Assembly: GCF_963924675.1 (NCBI RefSeq)
Contig: NC_089234.1
Span: 56,353,682 to 56,417,681 of the forward strand
From: Phocoena phocoena
Lineage: Eukaryota > Chordata > Mammalia > Artiodactyla > Phocoenidae
Length of the DNA: 64,000 nucleotides
Direction: 5' to 3'
How positions within the stretch are numbered: the first letter of the stretch is position 1; each line of letters opens with the position of its first letter. Made by a program: the position numbers and the translations under genes. Of the stretch, positions 47,303 through 58,405 are shown piece by piece. Below the pieces are notes generated by a model, which worked only from the letters and a program-made list of their open reading frames with translations, searched no databases and was not told the DNA's origin.

Positions 47303-48195
47303 CTAGAGAAGTTCCTTTAGCATTTGTTGTAAAGCTGGCTTGGTGGTGCCAAACCCTCTCAGCTTTTGCTTGTCTGTAAAGGTTTTAATTTCTCCATCAA
47401 GTCTGAATGAGATCCTCGCTGGGTAGAGTAACCTTGGTTGTAGGTTTTTCTCCTTCATCACTTTAAATATGTCCTGCCACTCCCTTCTGGCTTGCAGAGT
47501 TTCTGCTGAAAGATCAGCTCTTAACCTTATGGGGATTCCCTTGTGTGTTATTTGTTGTTTTTCCCTTGTTGCTTTTAATATGTTTTCTTGTATTTAATTC
47601 TTGATAGTTTGATTAATATGTGTCTTGGCGTGTTTCTCCTTGGATTTATCCTGTTTGGGACTCTCTGTGCTTCCTGGACTTGATGAAGTATTTCGTGTCC
47701 CATATTAGGGGTGTTTTCAACTATAATCTCTTCAAATATTTTCCCAGTCCCTTTCTCTTTCTCTTCTTCCTCTGGGACCCCTATAATTTGAATGTTGGTG
47801 TGTTTAATGTTGTCCCAGAGGTCTCTGAGAGTGTCCTCAGTTCTTTTCATTCTTTTTTCTTTATTCTGCTCTGCAGTAGTTATTTCCACTATTTTATCTT
47901 CCAGGTCACTTATCCGTTCTTCTGCCTCAGTTATTCTGCTATTGATCCGTTCTAGAGTATTTTTCATTTCATTTATTGTGTTGTTCATCGTTGCTTGTTT
48001 CCTCTTTAGTTCTTCTATGTCCTTGTTAAATGTTCCTTGCATTTTCTCTATTGTATTTCCAAGATTTTGTATCATCTTTACTATCATTATTCTGAATTCT
48101 TGTTCAGGTAGACTGCCTATTTCCTCTTCATTTGTTAGGTCTGGTGCGTTTTTACCTTGCTCCTTCATCTGCTGTGTGTTTCTCTGTCTTCTCAT
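47303..48195 (-). pseudogene. L1 ORF1 (RNA-binding chaperone), frameshifted
   Basis: Product in active relatives: a trimeric RNA-binding protein that packages L1 RNA. The frame starts MRRQRNTQQMKEQG and shows a long coiled coil (about residues 50-110, with KRKQATMNNTINEMKNTLER), then the start of the RRM-like part (NIQIIGVPEEE). It stops after 206 codons at 47575. Further ORF1 sequence continues in another frame to a TAG at 47303-47305. The full span of 893 bases is one short of a multiple of three, consistent with a single net base loss near 47580. Confidence 0.92.
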
Positions 48196-50165
48196 TTTGC
48201 TTAACTTACTGTGTTTGGGGTCTCCTTTTTGCAGGCTACAGGTTCGTAGTTCCCGTTCTTTTTGGTGTCTGTCCCCAGTGGCTAAGGTTGGATCAGTGGG
48301 TTGTGTAGGCTTCCTGGTGGTGGGGACTAGTGCCTGTGTTCTGGTGGATGAGGCTGGATCTTGTCTTCCTGGTGGGCAGGTCGTGTGGTGGTGTGTTTTG
48401 GGGTGTCTGTGGCCTTATTATGATTTTAGACAGCCTCTCTGCTACTGGGTGTGGTTGTGTTCCTGTCTTGCTAGTTGTTTGGCAGAGGGTGTCCAGCACA
48501 GGAGCTTGCTGGTCGTTGAGTGAAGCTGGGTGTTGGTGTTTAGATGGAGATCTCTCGGAGATTTTCGCCATTTGATATTATGTGGAGCTGGGCGGTCTTT
48601 TGTGGGCCAGTGTCCTGCAGTTGGCTCTCCCACCTCAGAGGCAGTCCTGTTGCCTGGCTGGAGCACCAAGAGACTGTTCTCCACATGGCTCAGAATAAAA
48701 CGGAGAAAAAGTAAGAAAGAAAGAAAGAAAGGAAGGAAGGAAGGAAGAGGATAAAATAAAATAAAGTAAGATAAAATAAAGTTATTAAAATAAAAAATAA
48801 TTATTAACAAAAAAATTTTTAAACATTAAAAAAAAAAAACACTGGACCGTCAGAACCCTAGGACAAATGGTGAAAACAAAGCTATACAGACAAAATCTCA
48901 CATAGAAGCATTCACATACACACTCACAAAAAGAGGAAAAGGGGAAAAAATAATATATATTGCTCCCAACGTCCACCTCCTGAATTTGGGATGATTTGTT
49001 GTGTATTCAGGTATTCCACAGATGCAGGGTACATCAGGTTGATTGTGGAGATTTAATCCACTGCTCCTGAGGCTGCTGGCAGAGATTTCCCTTTCTCTTC
49101 TTTGTTCGCACAGCTCCCAGGGTTCAGCTTTGGATTTAGCCCCGCCTCTGCGTGTAGGTCGCCTGAGGGCGTCTGTTCTTCGCTCAGACAGGTCGGGGTT
49201 AAAGGAGGAGCTGATTCAGGGGCTCTGGCTCACTCAGGCCGGGGGGAGGGAGGGGTATGGATGCGGGGCGAGCCTGCGGCGGCAGAGGCCGGCGTGATGT
49301 TGCACCAGCTGGAGGCACGCTGTGCGTTCTCCCAGGGAAGTTGTTCCTGGATCATGGGACCCTGGCAGTGGCAGGCTGCAGAAGTTCCCAGGAGGGGAAG
49401 TATGCATAGTGACCTGTGCTCTCACACAGGCTTCTTGGTGGCGGCAGCAGCAGCCTTAGCATCTCATGCCCGTCTCTAGGGTCCATGCTATTAGCTGCGG
49501 CTCACGCCCATCTCTAGAGCTCCTTTAAGCAGCGCTCTTAATCCCCTCTCCTCACGCACCAGGAAAGAAAGAGGGAAGAAGTCTCTTGTCTCTTCGGCAG
49601 GTCCAGACTTTTCCCCGGACTCCCTCCTGGCTAGCCGTGGTGCACTAACCCCTTCAGGCTGTGTTCACCCCGCCAGTCCTCTCCGGGCGATCCAACAGAA
49701 GCCTGAGCCTCAGCTCACAGCCCCGACTGCCCTGGCGGGTGAGCAGACAAGCCTGTCGGGCTGGTGAGTGCTGGTCGGTACCGATCCTCTGTGCGGGAAT
49801 CTCTCTGCTTTGCCCTCCACGCCCCAGTGGCTGCGCTCTCCTCCGTGGCTCCGAAGCTATTGCCCCCTCTACCTCCCGCAGTCTCTGTCCGCGAAGGGAC
49901 TGCTAATGTGTGCAAACCTTTCCTCCTTCACAGCTCCCTCCCAGTGGTGCAGGTCCCGTCCCTCTTCTTTTGTCTGTTTTTTCTTTTTTCTTTTGCCCTA
50001 CCCAGGTACGTGGGGAGTTTCTTGCCTTTTGGGAGGTCTGAGGTCTTCTGCCAGTGTTCAGTCAGTAGGTGTTCTATAGGAGCAGTTCCACGTGTAGATG
50101 TATTTCTGACGTATCTGTGGGGAGGAGGGTGATCTCTGCCTCTTACTCTTCTGCCATCTTCGCCA
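48196..50165 (-). promoter_or_regulatory. L1 5' UTR / internal promoter, CpG-bearing
   Basis: About 1.97 kb upstream of ORF1. In active L1s this region carries the RNA polymerase II promoter. The outer part, about 49100-49900, is the most CpG-dense DNA in the window (GGGGCGAGCCTGCGGCGGCA near 49265). Many plus-strand open frames here (for example 49102-49479 and 49764-50132) are composition effects. Promoter activity is inferred from the family, not seen. Confidence 0.75.
48712..48780 (+). repeat. (GAAA)n(GGAA)n(AAAT)n tract within L1 5' UTR
   Basis: AAGAAAGAAAGAAAG is followed by GGAAGGAAGGAAGGAAG and then AAATAAAATAAAG. It is followed by an A/T-rich stretch to about 48838. From memory similar tracts occur at this place in other cetacean L1 copies, so it is probably part of the subfamily, though its length will vary. 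Confidence 0.85.
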
Positions 50166-50252
50166 GAATCCAAACAAATATTCTAAGTAAGCTTTCTTTC
50201 TTTCTTTTTCTTTTTTTTGCCTCTCTCATTATCTTGTTATTGTAACATAGAT

Positions 50253-50471
50253 CAGAGATTGGCAAACTTTTTCCTGAAAGGAATGAGATAGTAAATATTT
50301 CAGGCCTTGCAGTCTCTATGAACTCTGTTCCAACTACTCCACCCTGATAATGTAGTGTCAAAACAACCATGGACAATACAGAAAGAGTGTGGCTGTGTTT
50401 CAATAAAACTTTATTTACAGAACAAGCAGTGGGCCACATTTGGTCTCTGGGTTGTAGTTTGCTAATCCCTG
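50253..50471. mobile_element. Non-autonomous hAT-like transposon, second copy
   Basis: Starts CAGAGATTGGCAAACTTTTT, contains TTTCAATAAAACTTTATTTACA, and ends GTAGTTTGCTAATCCCTG, giving short inverted termini (the internal motif is quoted only in part elsewhere). Flanking octamers ACATAGAT (50245-50252) and ACATAGAC (50472-50479) agree at seven of eight bases. Opposite orientation to the copy at 7485-7665. Confidence 0.82.
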
Positions 50472-50479
50472 ACATAGAC

Positions 50480-51189
50480 TACAGGTCCCCATACAAGACA
50501 ATCTGAAGTGCAAAAGAAAATCTGGTTATGAATAAAGAAACCAAGAACTTATTTACTGATTGACAGAAATGCACACTGGAAGCTACAGTTGTCATTTATT
50601 TAAATTTTTTCTCCCAGTATTATTTTAATTGTCCTTCTGGTTTCTTGAGGATCTGTCACTCCATTTAATCCTACGACTATAAATCATGGCACTTTGTTCT
50701 CTACCACAATGGTAGGTCCTTAGCCAGGGTGGCCAAACTGAGTAGTGCCTTCCCAATGGTCACAGTGACTGGGAGGCAGGCACATGATTCAAGCAAGGCC
50801 AGTTAGAATCTTCCCTGAACTTGATATGTAAATAGTAGGAGACAGTTTTCTTCACTGAGGGTCTACTAAGAGAGGGGGCTGAAGATCTTTAACTTATACT
50901 AGCTATTTTGCCAGTCATTTGGTCAGTGCTTATGTTCAGAGCAACTCCAAGCAGAGATAAACAGAGTCCAGAGCCATGGCGACATCGTTTGGGAAGTTTA
51001 ATCCAGCTATGTCCAGAGCCAGAGACATGCCAGGACTTCCTGGTTATGTGAGTCAGTGAATTCCATTTTAGCTTCAGCTAGTTTGAGTTGAGTTTCCATC
51101 AGCTGCAGACAGTAGATTATAGACAAAAATACTGCTTCATTGAATCTGGAAGGGGATAATTAACATGTGAATTCCTTGAATGTGCCAAG
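50480..51189. other. Unassigned sequence
   Basis: No gene or repeat is recognised between the hAT-like element and the MIR. Confidence 0.35.
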
Positions 51190-51360
51190 CATAATAACAT
51201 GCTAATCTTAGTTAAACTTAAAATAGCTTTATGTTTAAGGTTGAGCGAACAGGGACTCAGAGATAAGCGATTTGCTTGAAGTTACGTAAATTTTTGGTAG
51301 AGTTATGATTTGACTAACATTTTTGACTCTGAAGACCATGCTCTTTATATGGTACTAAGG
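51190..51360 (-). mobile_element. MIR fragment, decayed
   Basis: Reversed MIR blocks: GTGCCAAGCATAATAACATG, GGACTCAGAGATAAGCGATT, TTGCTTGAAGTTACGTAAAT and ATTTTTGACTCTGAAGACC. Diverged but in order. Confidence 0.6.
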
Positions 51361-53934
51361 AAGCATAGAAATTAAATGAAAAAAAGAGTAAAATATAATT
51401 TTTGGATTTCTCGATATTTCCCTTAAACTGATTTCTTCTAGGGCTCCACAACTGAGGGAGAGAATAAAGATGATTCTTGAAGCATCAGAAAGATTAGATG
51501 TAGTATATGACCTGTTACGCAATCCATCATGGATAGCCTTTCAAAGCTTCTTTGAATCCTAGAATGGGATGTTTCTAGCCTAATTGTCCACAGGCGAAAG
51601 CTGGAAAATGTTCCTCTTTTTCTCCTGCTTAGGGAGACCAGATTTCATATGTATGAAGGAAATGAGGAGCCAGGCAAGCCGTTCATTTCCATATCTCTAA
51701 GTGGGCTGTGTGAGCTTGACAAGGAAGGGCATGTAAGGGATATAAAATCACCATCAAAGAGTCATGCTGAGGAAACTCTTCTTGAGAGCTATATGGAGAC
51801 AGAAGTACAAGAGGGGCTTCTTTATAGGTGGAAAGAGGTGATAATTAAACATAATTTGTAGAGGGAAATTAACTGTGATGGACTTGAATCCTTTATAGCA
51901 AATGTAAATTTCAAGGCAATTTTGTGTGGAGAAGTAAAAAGCTATAATATATGGCTGAGTGGTATATGCTGACAGTAATGGTCCTCTTGTGCAGTGGGTT
52001 ATTAAAGAGTTTCATCTCGTGGTTTTCAATAATGAAAAGGGAGGCAGTCTGGGGGCATTTTCTGAGATACATGTAGGTTATCTCAACAGCTGCATGGAAA
52101 AGGTTAAATTTGCTAAGGAGAGTAAAAGACTAAAATGTGAGAAGCATCCTATTTTAGAAAAATGTATTATTTCTTCTAAGAGACTAACAAACTGTGACCT
52201 TGGGCAAGTCATTTAATCTCTATGGGGCTTGATCTCTACATCCAGTATAAGGATCTTATCCATGGCTTTTTTCCAACTCCAGTAATCTATGATTCCTTCT
52301 TATGGTAAAAACACCCTCTTGGAATGAAGAAATGTCAGGGACATTTTGCTTGGAGTCACTTTCTCTCTCGCTTCCCTTATTTTTGAAATGGATTCTAGAA
52401 TCAGCTCCAGGACTGCATGTCCTCCACTGAACAAGATACAGATATGGTGAAGAATCAGAGTCATTTCACAAAGCTTGATGTTCAAGCTTTCACAAAGATC
52501 TACAGGAGGAAAACTTTTAGGGAAACCAATAGCTCCGTTTCACTGGGTCACAATACGAATGACTATGGGTTTGGGATGTGCTTGAATCGTCCTGGCTTGT
52601 GAGGATTGGACCTTGAGGAAATGAGAAATGGGATTCTGAAAGAAAGATCATTTATTTTTGATAGTTTACTGCATTTATGAAACTTCTGGGGGTTGAATAC
52701 GGAAAGACAGTATTAATATATCATGTTTTAAAGACCTTAATCATTCATGTTCTAGAGCGGAACTATCTTACTTTGGTATATTTGTCAAAACTGATTAACC
52801 AATGTGGATTGCTATGATTGCTAACTAATGATTGCTAACTAAAGTCCAAACTATTCAGATTTACTTAGTGTTTACCTAATGTCCCTTTTCTGTCCCAGGA
52901 TTCCATCTAGAATAGAACATTACCTTTGGTCCTAATGACTCCTTAGAGCTCTTTAGAGTAGGACAATTTCTCAAATATTTCTTGTTTTTGATGACTTTGA
53001 CACTTTATGGGAATACTGGTATTGAGTAGCATGATTCTCAAGTTGGGTTTGTCTGATTTTTTTTGTTTTTTTTCTTCTCTTGATTGCATTGGGCTTGCTG
53101 GTTCTTGGAAGACCACAGGGTTTGTAAAGTGATAGCTTTTTCACATCATATTAAGTGCATATTCTTACCCATATTATTAATCACTCAAGATGTTAAGCTT
53201 GATCACATGGCTGAGGTAGTGTTTGCCAACTTTCTCCACCGTAAAGTTATCCCCCTCACTTTTCTGTACTATATTTAGAGGGAAGTCAGTCCCTCCCACA
53301 ATTAAGGGAGTGGGGAATTATGCTCCGCCTATTTGATGAGAGTGTAACCACAGGAATTCTTCTGTATGGGAGATTTGCCTATTCTTATTAATTAATTATT
53401 TATTACATCACTATAGACTCAGATATTTAGGTTTAGATTTATACATTGGGTTATATTCTAATACATGGTATTTATTTTATTGCTCAAGGTTTCAGTTTTG
53501 GACATTGGGAGCTCTTTCAGTTGGCTCCTGTGTCCCTCTGACATACCCTACTGGTTTTTGTTTTGTTTTGTTTTGTTTTCCTTACTTTCTGACACTGTAA
53601 GATGCTCCAGGCTCATCCTGCATATCCTTGCCTTGGCTTTCAAAGCTGTCATTTCTCCTGGAAGCCCTAGTTTCTTTTCTTGGAGAATGATGTTTGAGGG
53701 AGGCAGGAACAGGGAATAAACTTTTAATGGATACAGAGTTTCAGTTTGGGAAGATGAAAAATGTTCTGGAGATGAATGGTGGTGATGGTTGCATAATAAT
53801 GTGAATACCCTCAATTAATGCCACTGAACTATACACTTAAAATTGTTAAAATGGTAAATTTCATGTTATGTATATTTTACCACAATTCAAATATGCTTTG
53901 TTTAAAAAACAAAACAAAGAAACCTTCCAACTTG
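51361..53934. other. Mostly unassigned sequence
   Basis: A short MIR piece (AAACTGTGACCTTGGGCAAG) lies at 52190-52240, plus strand. Several short open frames (51649-51861, 51959-52216, 52417-52602, 53465-53719) show no domain. A TTTTG pentamer run lies at 53557-53578. No gene is supported. Confidence 0.35.
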
Positions 53935-54615
53935 TTTCCAATGAATGAGAGTTCTTGTTGCTCCACATTCTCACTAGCATTTAGTTGTCAGACTTTGTTT
54001 TGGGGTTTTAATTTCATCTATCCTAACAGGTGTATAGTGATATCCCATTCTTGTTTTGATGGTGGTATCTCATTGCTGTCTGAATTTGCATTTCCCTAAT
54101 GACATATGCTGTTAAGTGTCGTTCCATATGCTCGTTTGCCATTTGTATATCCGCTTTGCTGATGTGCTTGATACTTTACTCTTTTTAAATTGGCTTATTT
54201 TTTATTGCTGAGTTTTAGGAATCCTTTGTACATTCTGGATACAAGTCCTTTATCAGATATGTGATTTGCAAATATTTTCTAGCAGTCTGTGGCTTTTCAT
54301 TCTCTTAACAATGTATTTCACAGAGCAAGTTTTTAATTTTAATAACATCCAACTTAGCCACTTTTTCATGGATCATTCTTTTGGTTTTTGTACCTAAAAG
54401 GTCATAACCAATGTATATCATACTAGTTTTCTTCTTGAGGTGTCTATGTGTAAAGAGAGATGTCCATTTGTTTCAGTACTATTTATTGGAAAGACTACTC
54501 TTTCCCCATTGAACTGCCTTTGTTGCACCTTTGTCAAAAATCAGGTGATTATGTGGTATCTTTATTCTCTTCCACTGATCTATGTGTTTATTCTTTCACC
54601 AAAACTGCACTGTCT
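53935..54615 (-). mobile_element. Old L1M 3' ORF2 fragment
   Basis: Plus-strand blocks: GAGAGTTCTTGTTGCTCCAC, TCCTAACAGGTGTATAGTGA, ATTTGCATTTCCCTAATGAC, GGATACAAGTCCTTTATCAG and TATTGGAAAGACTACTCTTT are ORF2 reversed. Diverged, no intact frame. Confidence 0.82.
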
Positions 54616-54649
54616 CTAAAAGAAGTATAAGGCATATTGTGTCTTTTTA

Positions 54650-55104
54650 AAAAATTTTTTATTTTATATTGGGATATAGTTGATTCACAATGTTGTGTAG
54701 GTTTCAGGTGTATAGCAAGGTGAATCAGTTATACATATATCCATTCTTTTTCAGGTTCTTTTCCCATATAGGGTATTACAGAATACGGAGCAGAGTTCCC
54801 TGTGCTATCAGTAGGTCCTTGTTGATTTTATATATAGTAGTGTGATTTTTTTATAGCCATTATTTTGTATTTTATTATTAATTTATTTTTGGCCATGCCA
54901 CACAGCTTGCAGGTGTATCATCTTTTTAGATTCCAAATATAAGTGATATCATATTTGACTATCTCTGACTGACTTCACTTAGTATGATAATCTCTAGCTC
55001 CAACCATGTTGCTGCAAATGGCATTATTTTTTATGGCTGAGTAATATTCCATTGTGTGGTGCACATATACATACATATGTAGGTATGTGTATATGTGTGT
55101 GTGT

Positions 55105-55149
<45 letters not shown>

Positions 55150-56460
55150 TACACCACATCTTCTTTATCCATTCATCTGTCGATGGACATTTAGGTTGCT
55201 TCCATGTCTTGGCTATTGTAAACAGCACTGCAGTGAACACTGGGGTGCATGTGAACCATGGTTTTCTCTGGATATATGCCCAGGAGTGGGACTGCTGGAT
55301 CATATGGTAGCTCTATTCATACTGTTCTCCGTAGTGGCTGTACCAATTTACATTCCCCAAATCAGCATAGGAGGGTTTCCTTTTCTCCACACCCTCTCCA
55401 GCATTTATTGTTTGTAGACTTTTTGATGATGGCCATTCTGACTGGTGTGAGGTAGCTGCAGTTTTGACTTGCATTTCTCTAATAATTAGTGATGTTGAGC
55501 ATCTTTCCATGTGCTTTTTGGCTATCTGTATGTCTTCTTTGGTGAAATGTCTACTTAGGACTTTTGCCCATTTTTTGACTGGATTGGTTTTTTTGATATA
55601 GACCTGCATGTACTGTTTGTAGATTAATCCCTTGTCAGTTGCATTGTTTGCAAATATTTTCTTGCATCCCGTGGGTTGTCTTTTCATTTTGTTGATGGTT
55701 TCCTTTACTGTGCAAACGCTTTTAAGTTTAACTAGGTCCCATTCATTTAGCTTTGTTTTTATTTCCATTACTCTAGGAGACGGATTGAAAAAGATCTTGC
55801 TGTGACTTATGTCAAAGAGTGCTCTGCCGGTGTTTTCCTCTAGGAGTTTTATAGTATCTGGTCTTACATTTTGGTCTTAAATTGATTTGTGTATGGTATT
55901 AAAGAATGTTCTAATTTTAAAGAATGTTCTAATTTCATTCTTTTACATGCAGCTGTCCAGTTTCCCAGCACCACTTATTGAAGAGGCTGTCTTTCCTCTA
56001 TTGTATATTCTTGCCTTGCCTCCTTTGCTGTAGATTAATTGACCATAGGTGCGTGGGTTTATCTCTGGGCTTTCCATCCTGTTCCATGGATTTATATTTC
56101 TGTTTTTGTGCCAGTATCATACTGTTTTGCTCACTGCAGCTTTGCAGTATAGTCTGAAGTCAGGAAGCTTGATTCCTCCAGCTCTCTTCTTCCTCAAGAT
56201 TGCTATTTGGGCTCTTTTGTGTTTCCATACAAATTGTAAAATTTTTTGTTCTGTGAATAATGCCATTAGTAATTTCATAGAGATTGCACTGGATCTGTAG
56301 ATTGCCTTGGGTGGTATGGTTATTGTAACAGTATTCTTTCAATATAAGAACACAGTATATCTTTCCATATGTTTGTTTGTGTCTTCTTCAACTTCTTTCA
56401 TTAGTTTCTTACAGTTTTCAAAGTACATGTCTTTGGCCTCCTTATGTAGGTTTTATTCCA
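54650..56460 (-). mobile_element. 5'-truncated L1 with internal microsatellite
   Basis: Left T-rich end, then 3' UTR (TATAGCAAGGTGAATCAGTT) and ORF2 reversed up to CTTATGTAGGTTTTATTCC. A 151-codon minus frame at 55313-55768 is ORF2-derived (WEKIF-type region decayed to [18 protein letters not shown]). Part of the 3' UTR between 54845 and 54925 is replaced by foreign T-rich sequence containing TTTTTGGCCATGCCACACAG, perhaps a SINE scrap. The TG/TA/CA block at 55094-55149 is grown inside ORF2. Similar GTGT...TTAAA.TTTT sequences at 54639-54660 and 56462-56477 may be a decayed target duplication. Confidence 0.87.
55094..55149. repeat. (TG)n(TA)n(CA)n palindromic microsatellite
   Basis: An 11-base TG arm (55094-55104), an AT core of 32 bases with a single C, and a 13-base AC arm (55137-55149) that is the reverse complement of the TG arm. 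The block replaces the short TATATATACC stretch found at the same ORF2 place in the L1 copies at 30270 and 43575. Confidence 0.93.
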
Positions 56461-56579
56461 GTGTTTCTTAAATTTTCGTTGAACTACTTCAGTTTTTTTC
56501 TTAGGACACAAAACAAGCATGAATCATATCAAGAAAGCTCTAACTCCAGGCCACTAAGATTTCTTCATTAAATTTTTCT

Positions 56580-57435
56580 AGAAATTTTTAGTTATCAGAG
56601 CTGTGATCCATGACGAGTGAGTTATTCACTGTACATGGTGTGAGATTAGGGTTGAGGTTTATTTTTTCAATATGAGGCCCAGTTGTTTCAGCACAATTTG
56701 TTGAAAAGAATTGTCTTGCTCCCATTGTATTTCCTTGGCAGATTTGTTCAAAATCAATCATATGGGTGCAATACTATTTCTGGACTGTCTATTCCATTAA
56801 AGTATATGTCTATCACACTGTTTTAATTACTGTAGCTTACTATAAAGTCTTGCTAACTAGTTTTACACTCCAAGGATCAACACTTTCAAAATAGCCTTGA
56901 CTATCCTGGCCTTTCCACCTCCATAAATTTTAGAATCAAATTGTCAAAATCTCTTGGGATTGCACTGAGGCGCCACATTAATTTTGTAAAATTTGACATT
57001 CTCTCAGTAATATTTTGCAGTTTTTGACGTATTCATCTGTAAATATTTCATGTTTATGATATTGCAAATGGTATTTTTATTTAATCCAATTATCAGTTGC
57101 TAGTATAGTATATAGAAATACTATCAATTGTGTATAAACACTGTGTCCTGCCATCTTACTAAAATCACTCCTCAGTTTGCATAGTTTCTTGTAGATTCCT
57201 TGGATTTTCTACTTAGATGATCATGTTATCTACAAATACGTATAGTCTTCTTCATTCCTTTTCAATCTGTTCATTTTGCTTATTGAGATCTCCCACACAA
57301 AATTAAACATTGAGCTGGTGAGAGCAGACATCCTTGTTTCTTTCTTTCCTATCATGGACATAAAGCATTTAGCCTTATGGATGATGTCAGCTGTAGGTTT
57401 TTCATCAGGTTGAGGAATTTTTCTTCCTACTGAGT
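56580..57435 (-). mobile_element. Second old L1M ORF2 fragment
   Basis: Plus-strand blocks CAATATGAGGCCCAGTTGTT, AGATTTGTTCAAAATCAATC, CTTGACTATCCTGGCCTTTC and AGCTGTAGGTTTTTCATCAG are ORF2 reversed, from the post-RT region to the RT core. It overlaps in ORF2 coordinates with the end of the fragment at 53935-54615, so it is a separate insertion. Confidence 0.8.
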
Positions 57436-57484
57436 AAGTGAAAAAGACATAAGTAAGTGGCGAGGTATATTATCAGTTGTTGCC

Positions 57485-58095
57485 ATAGGGTACTGTCAGT
57501 GCAGTGCAATTCCAAGCAAACTTCCAAAAGGCTTTTTGGTAGACACCGAAAAGCTGTTGCTAAAATTCTTATGGAAACGTAAAGGACCTAGAAATGCTAA
57601 AAACAACTTTAGAAGACTTTGTTTGAAAAGTTGGAGGGATTATACTAGCTGACTTCGAGTTGTTCTAAAGCTACAGTAATCAAAAACTGTGATGTTAGAC
57701 TAGACTAGAATAGAGAAACTAGAAATAGATAGGGTTAGTTGACTTTCAACAAAGAAGGAAAAATTACTTGATGGAGAATAAATAGCTGTTTCAACAAATG
57801 CTGAAAAAAGTTGATATTGATATTCCAAAAAATTCATGTCTTGTAATATTTACAAAAAAATAACTCAAACTCTGGATCTAAATATAATACCTAAAACTGT
57901 AAAATTTCTAGAATAAACTGTAGGAGAAAAGCTTTCTTACCAAAAGGAGAAACCGACTTTATCCAAGTTAAGGACTTCTGCTCTTCTAAAGAATGAAGAG
58001 ACAGGCCACAGAGTGGTAGAAAATATTTGCAGTCAGTCAGTCACATATATCTATCTGACAAAGGACTTGTGTCCAGAATATATAAAGAACATTTT
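57485..58095 (+). mobile_element. Old L1 ORF2 fragment, opposite strand
   Basis: Sense blocks GTGCAATTCCAAGCAAACTT, TATGGAAACGTAAAGGACCT, TAAAGCTACAGTAATCAAAA and ACTTGTGTCCAGAATATATA belong to the ORF2 region after RT. It faces the minus-strand fragment at 56580-57435 and shares ORF2 segments with it. Confidence 0.8.
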
Positions 58096-58198
58096 ATGGC
58101 TAGAAGTAAGTCCCAACATAATATGTATTATGTGTATTATGTTTTGGAGAAAAGAATAGAGAGAGAATGAATGAAAAGCAATAAGAGTAACACAACAG

Positions 58199-58405
58199 GG
58201 CTTCCCTGGTGGTGCAGTGGTCAAGAATGCAGGGGACACGATCCCTGTTCCGGGAAGATCCCACATGCCGCGGAGCAACTAAGCCTAAGCCTGTGTACCA
58301 CAACTACTGAGCCTGCATGCCTAGAGCCTGTGCTCTGCAACGAGAGAAGCCCCCGTGCAGCAATGAAGACCCAACAACGCAGCCAAAAATTAATTAAAAA
58401 AAAAT
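58199..58405 (+). mobile_element. CHR-type SINE with damaged B box and perfect 15 bp target duplication
   Basis: Starts GGCTTCCCTGGTGGTGCAGT and ends in an A-rich tail. Compared with the copy at 42395, about a dozen bases are missing after CAAGAAT, and the B-box region reads GGGGACACGATCCCTG, lacking the GGTTCG core. The 15-mer AGAGTAACACAACAG flanks it at 58184-58198 and 58406-58420 without mismatch. Confidence 0.95.

Larger units (their letters stand above)
43069..50165 (-). mobile_element. Near-full-length cetacean-type L1 retrotransposon
   Basis: Reading on the minus strand: 5' UTR 50165-48196 starting TGGCGAAGATGGCAGAAGAG, ORF1 48195-47303, a 58-base spacer, ORF2 47244-43431, a 3' UTR of about 345 bases and an A-tail at 43083-43069. 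The total of about 7.1 kb is the full architecture. Both ORFs are broken, so this copy cannot move on its own. No target-site duplication is visible: the left flank is another L1 fragment and the right flank starts AATCCAAACAAATATTC. The family is the recent L1 lineage of cetartiodactyls by recall. Confidence 0.93.

Noticed and set aside
47620..48575. Long plus-strand frames (up to 243 codons) rich in Ser, Phe and Leu
   Set aside because: They are antisense to L1 ORF1 and the 5' UTR, where the A-rich sense strand lacks stops in reverse.
49043..50132. GC-rich plus-strand frames of 80-125 codons that could suggest a CpG-island gene start
   Set aside because: The whole segment is the L1 5' UTR in reverse. 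There is no splice donor context or domain that I can support.
54975..55417. Frames with repeated Tyr-Ile
   Set aside because: They are translations of the TG/TA/CA microsatellite joined to L1 ORF2 remnants.
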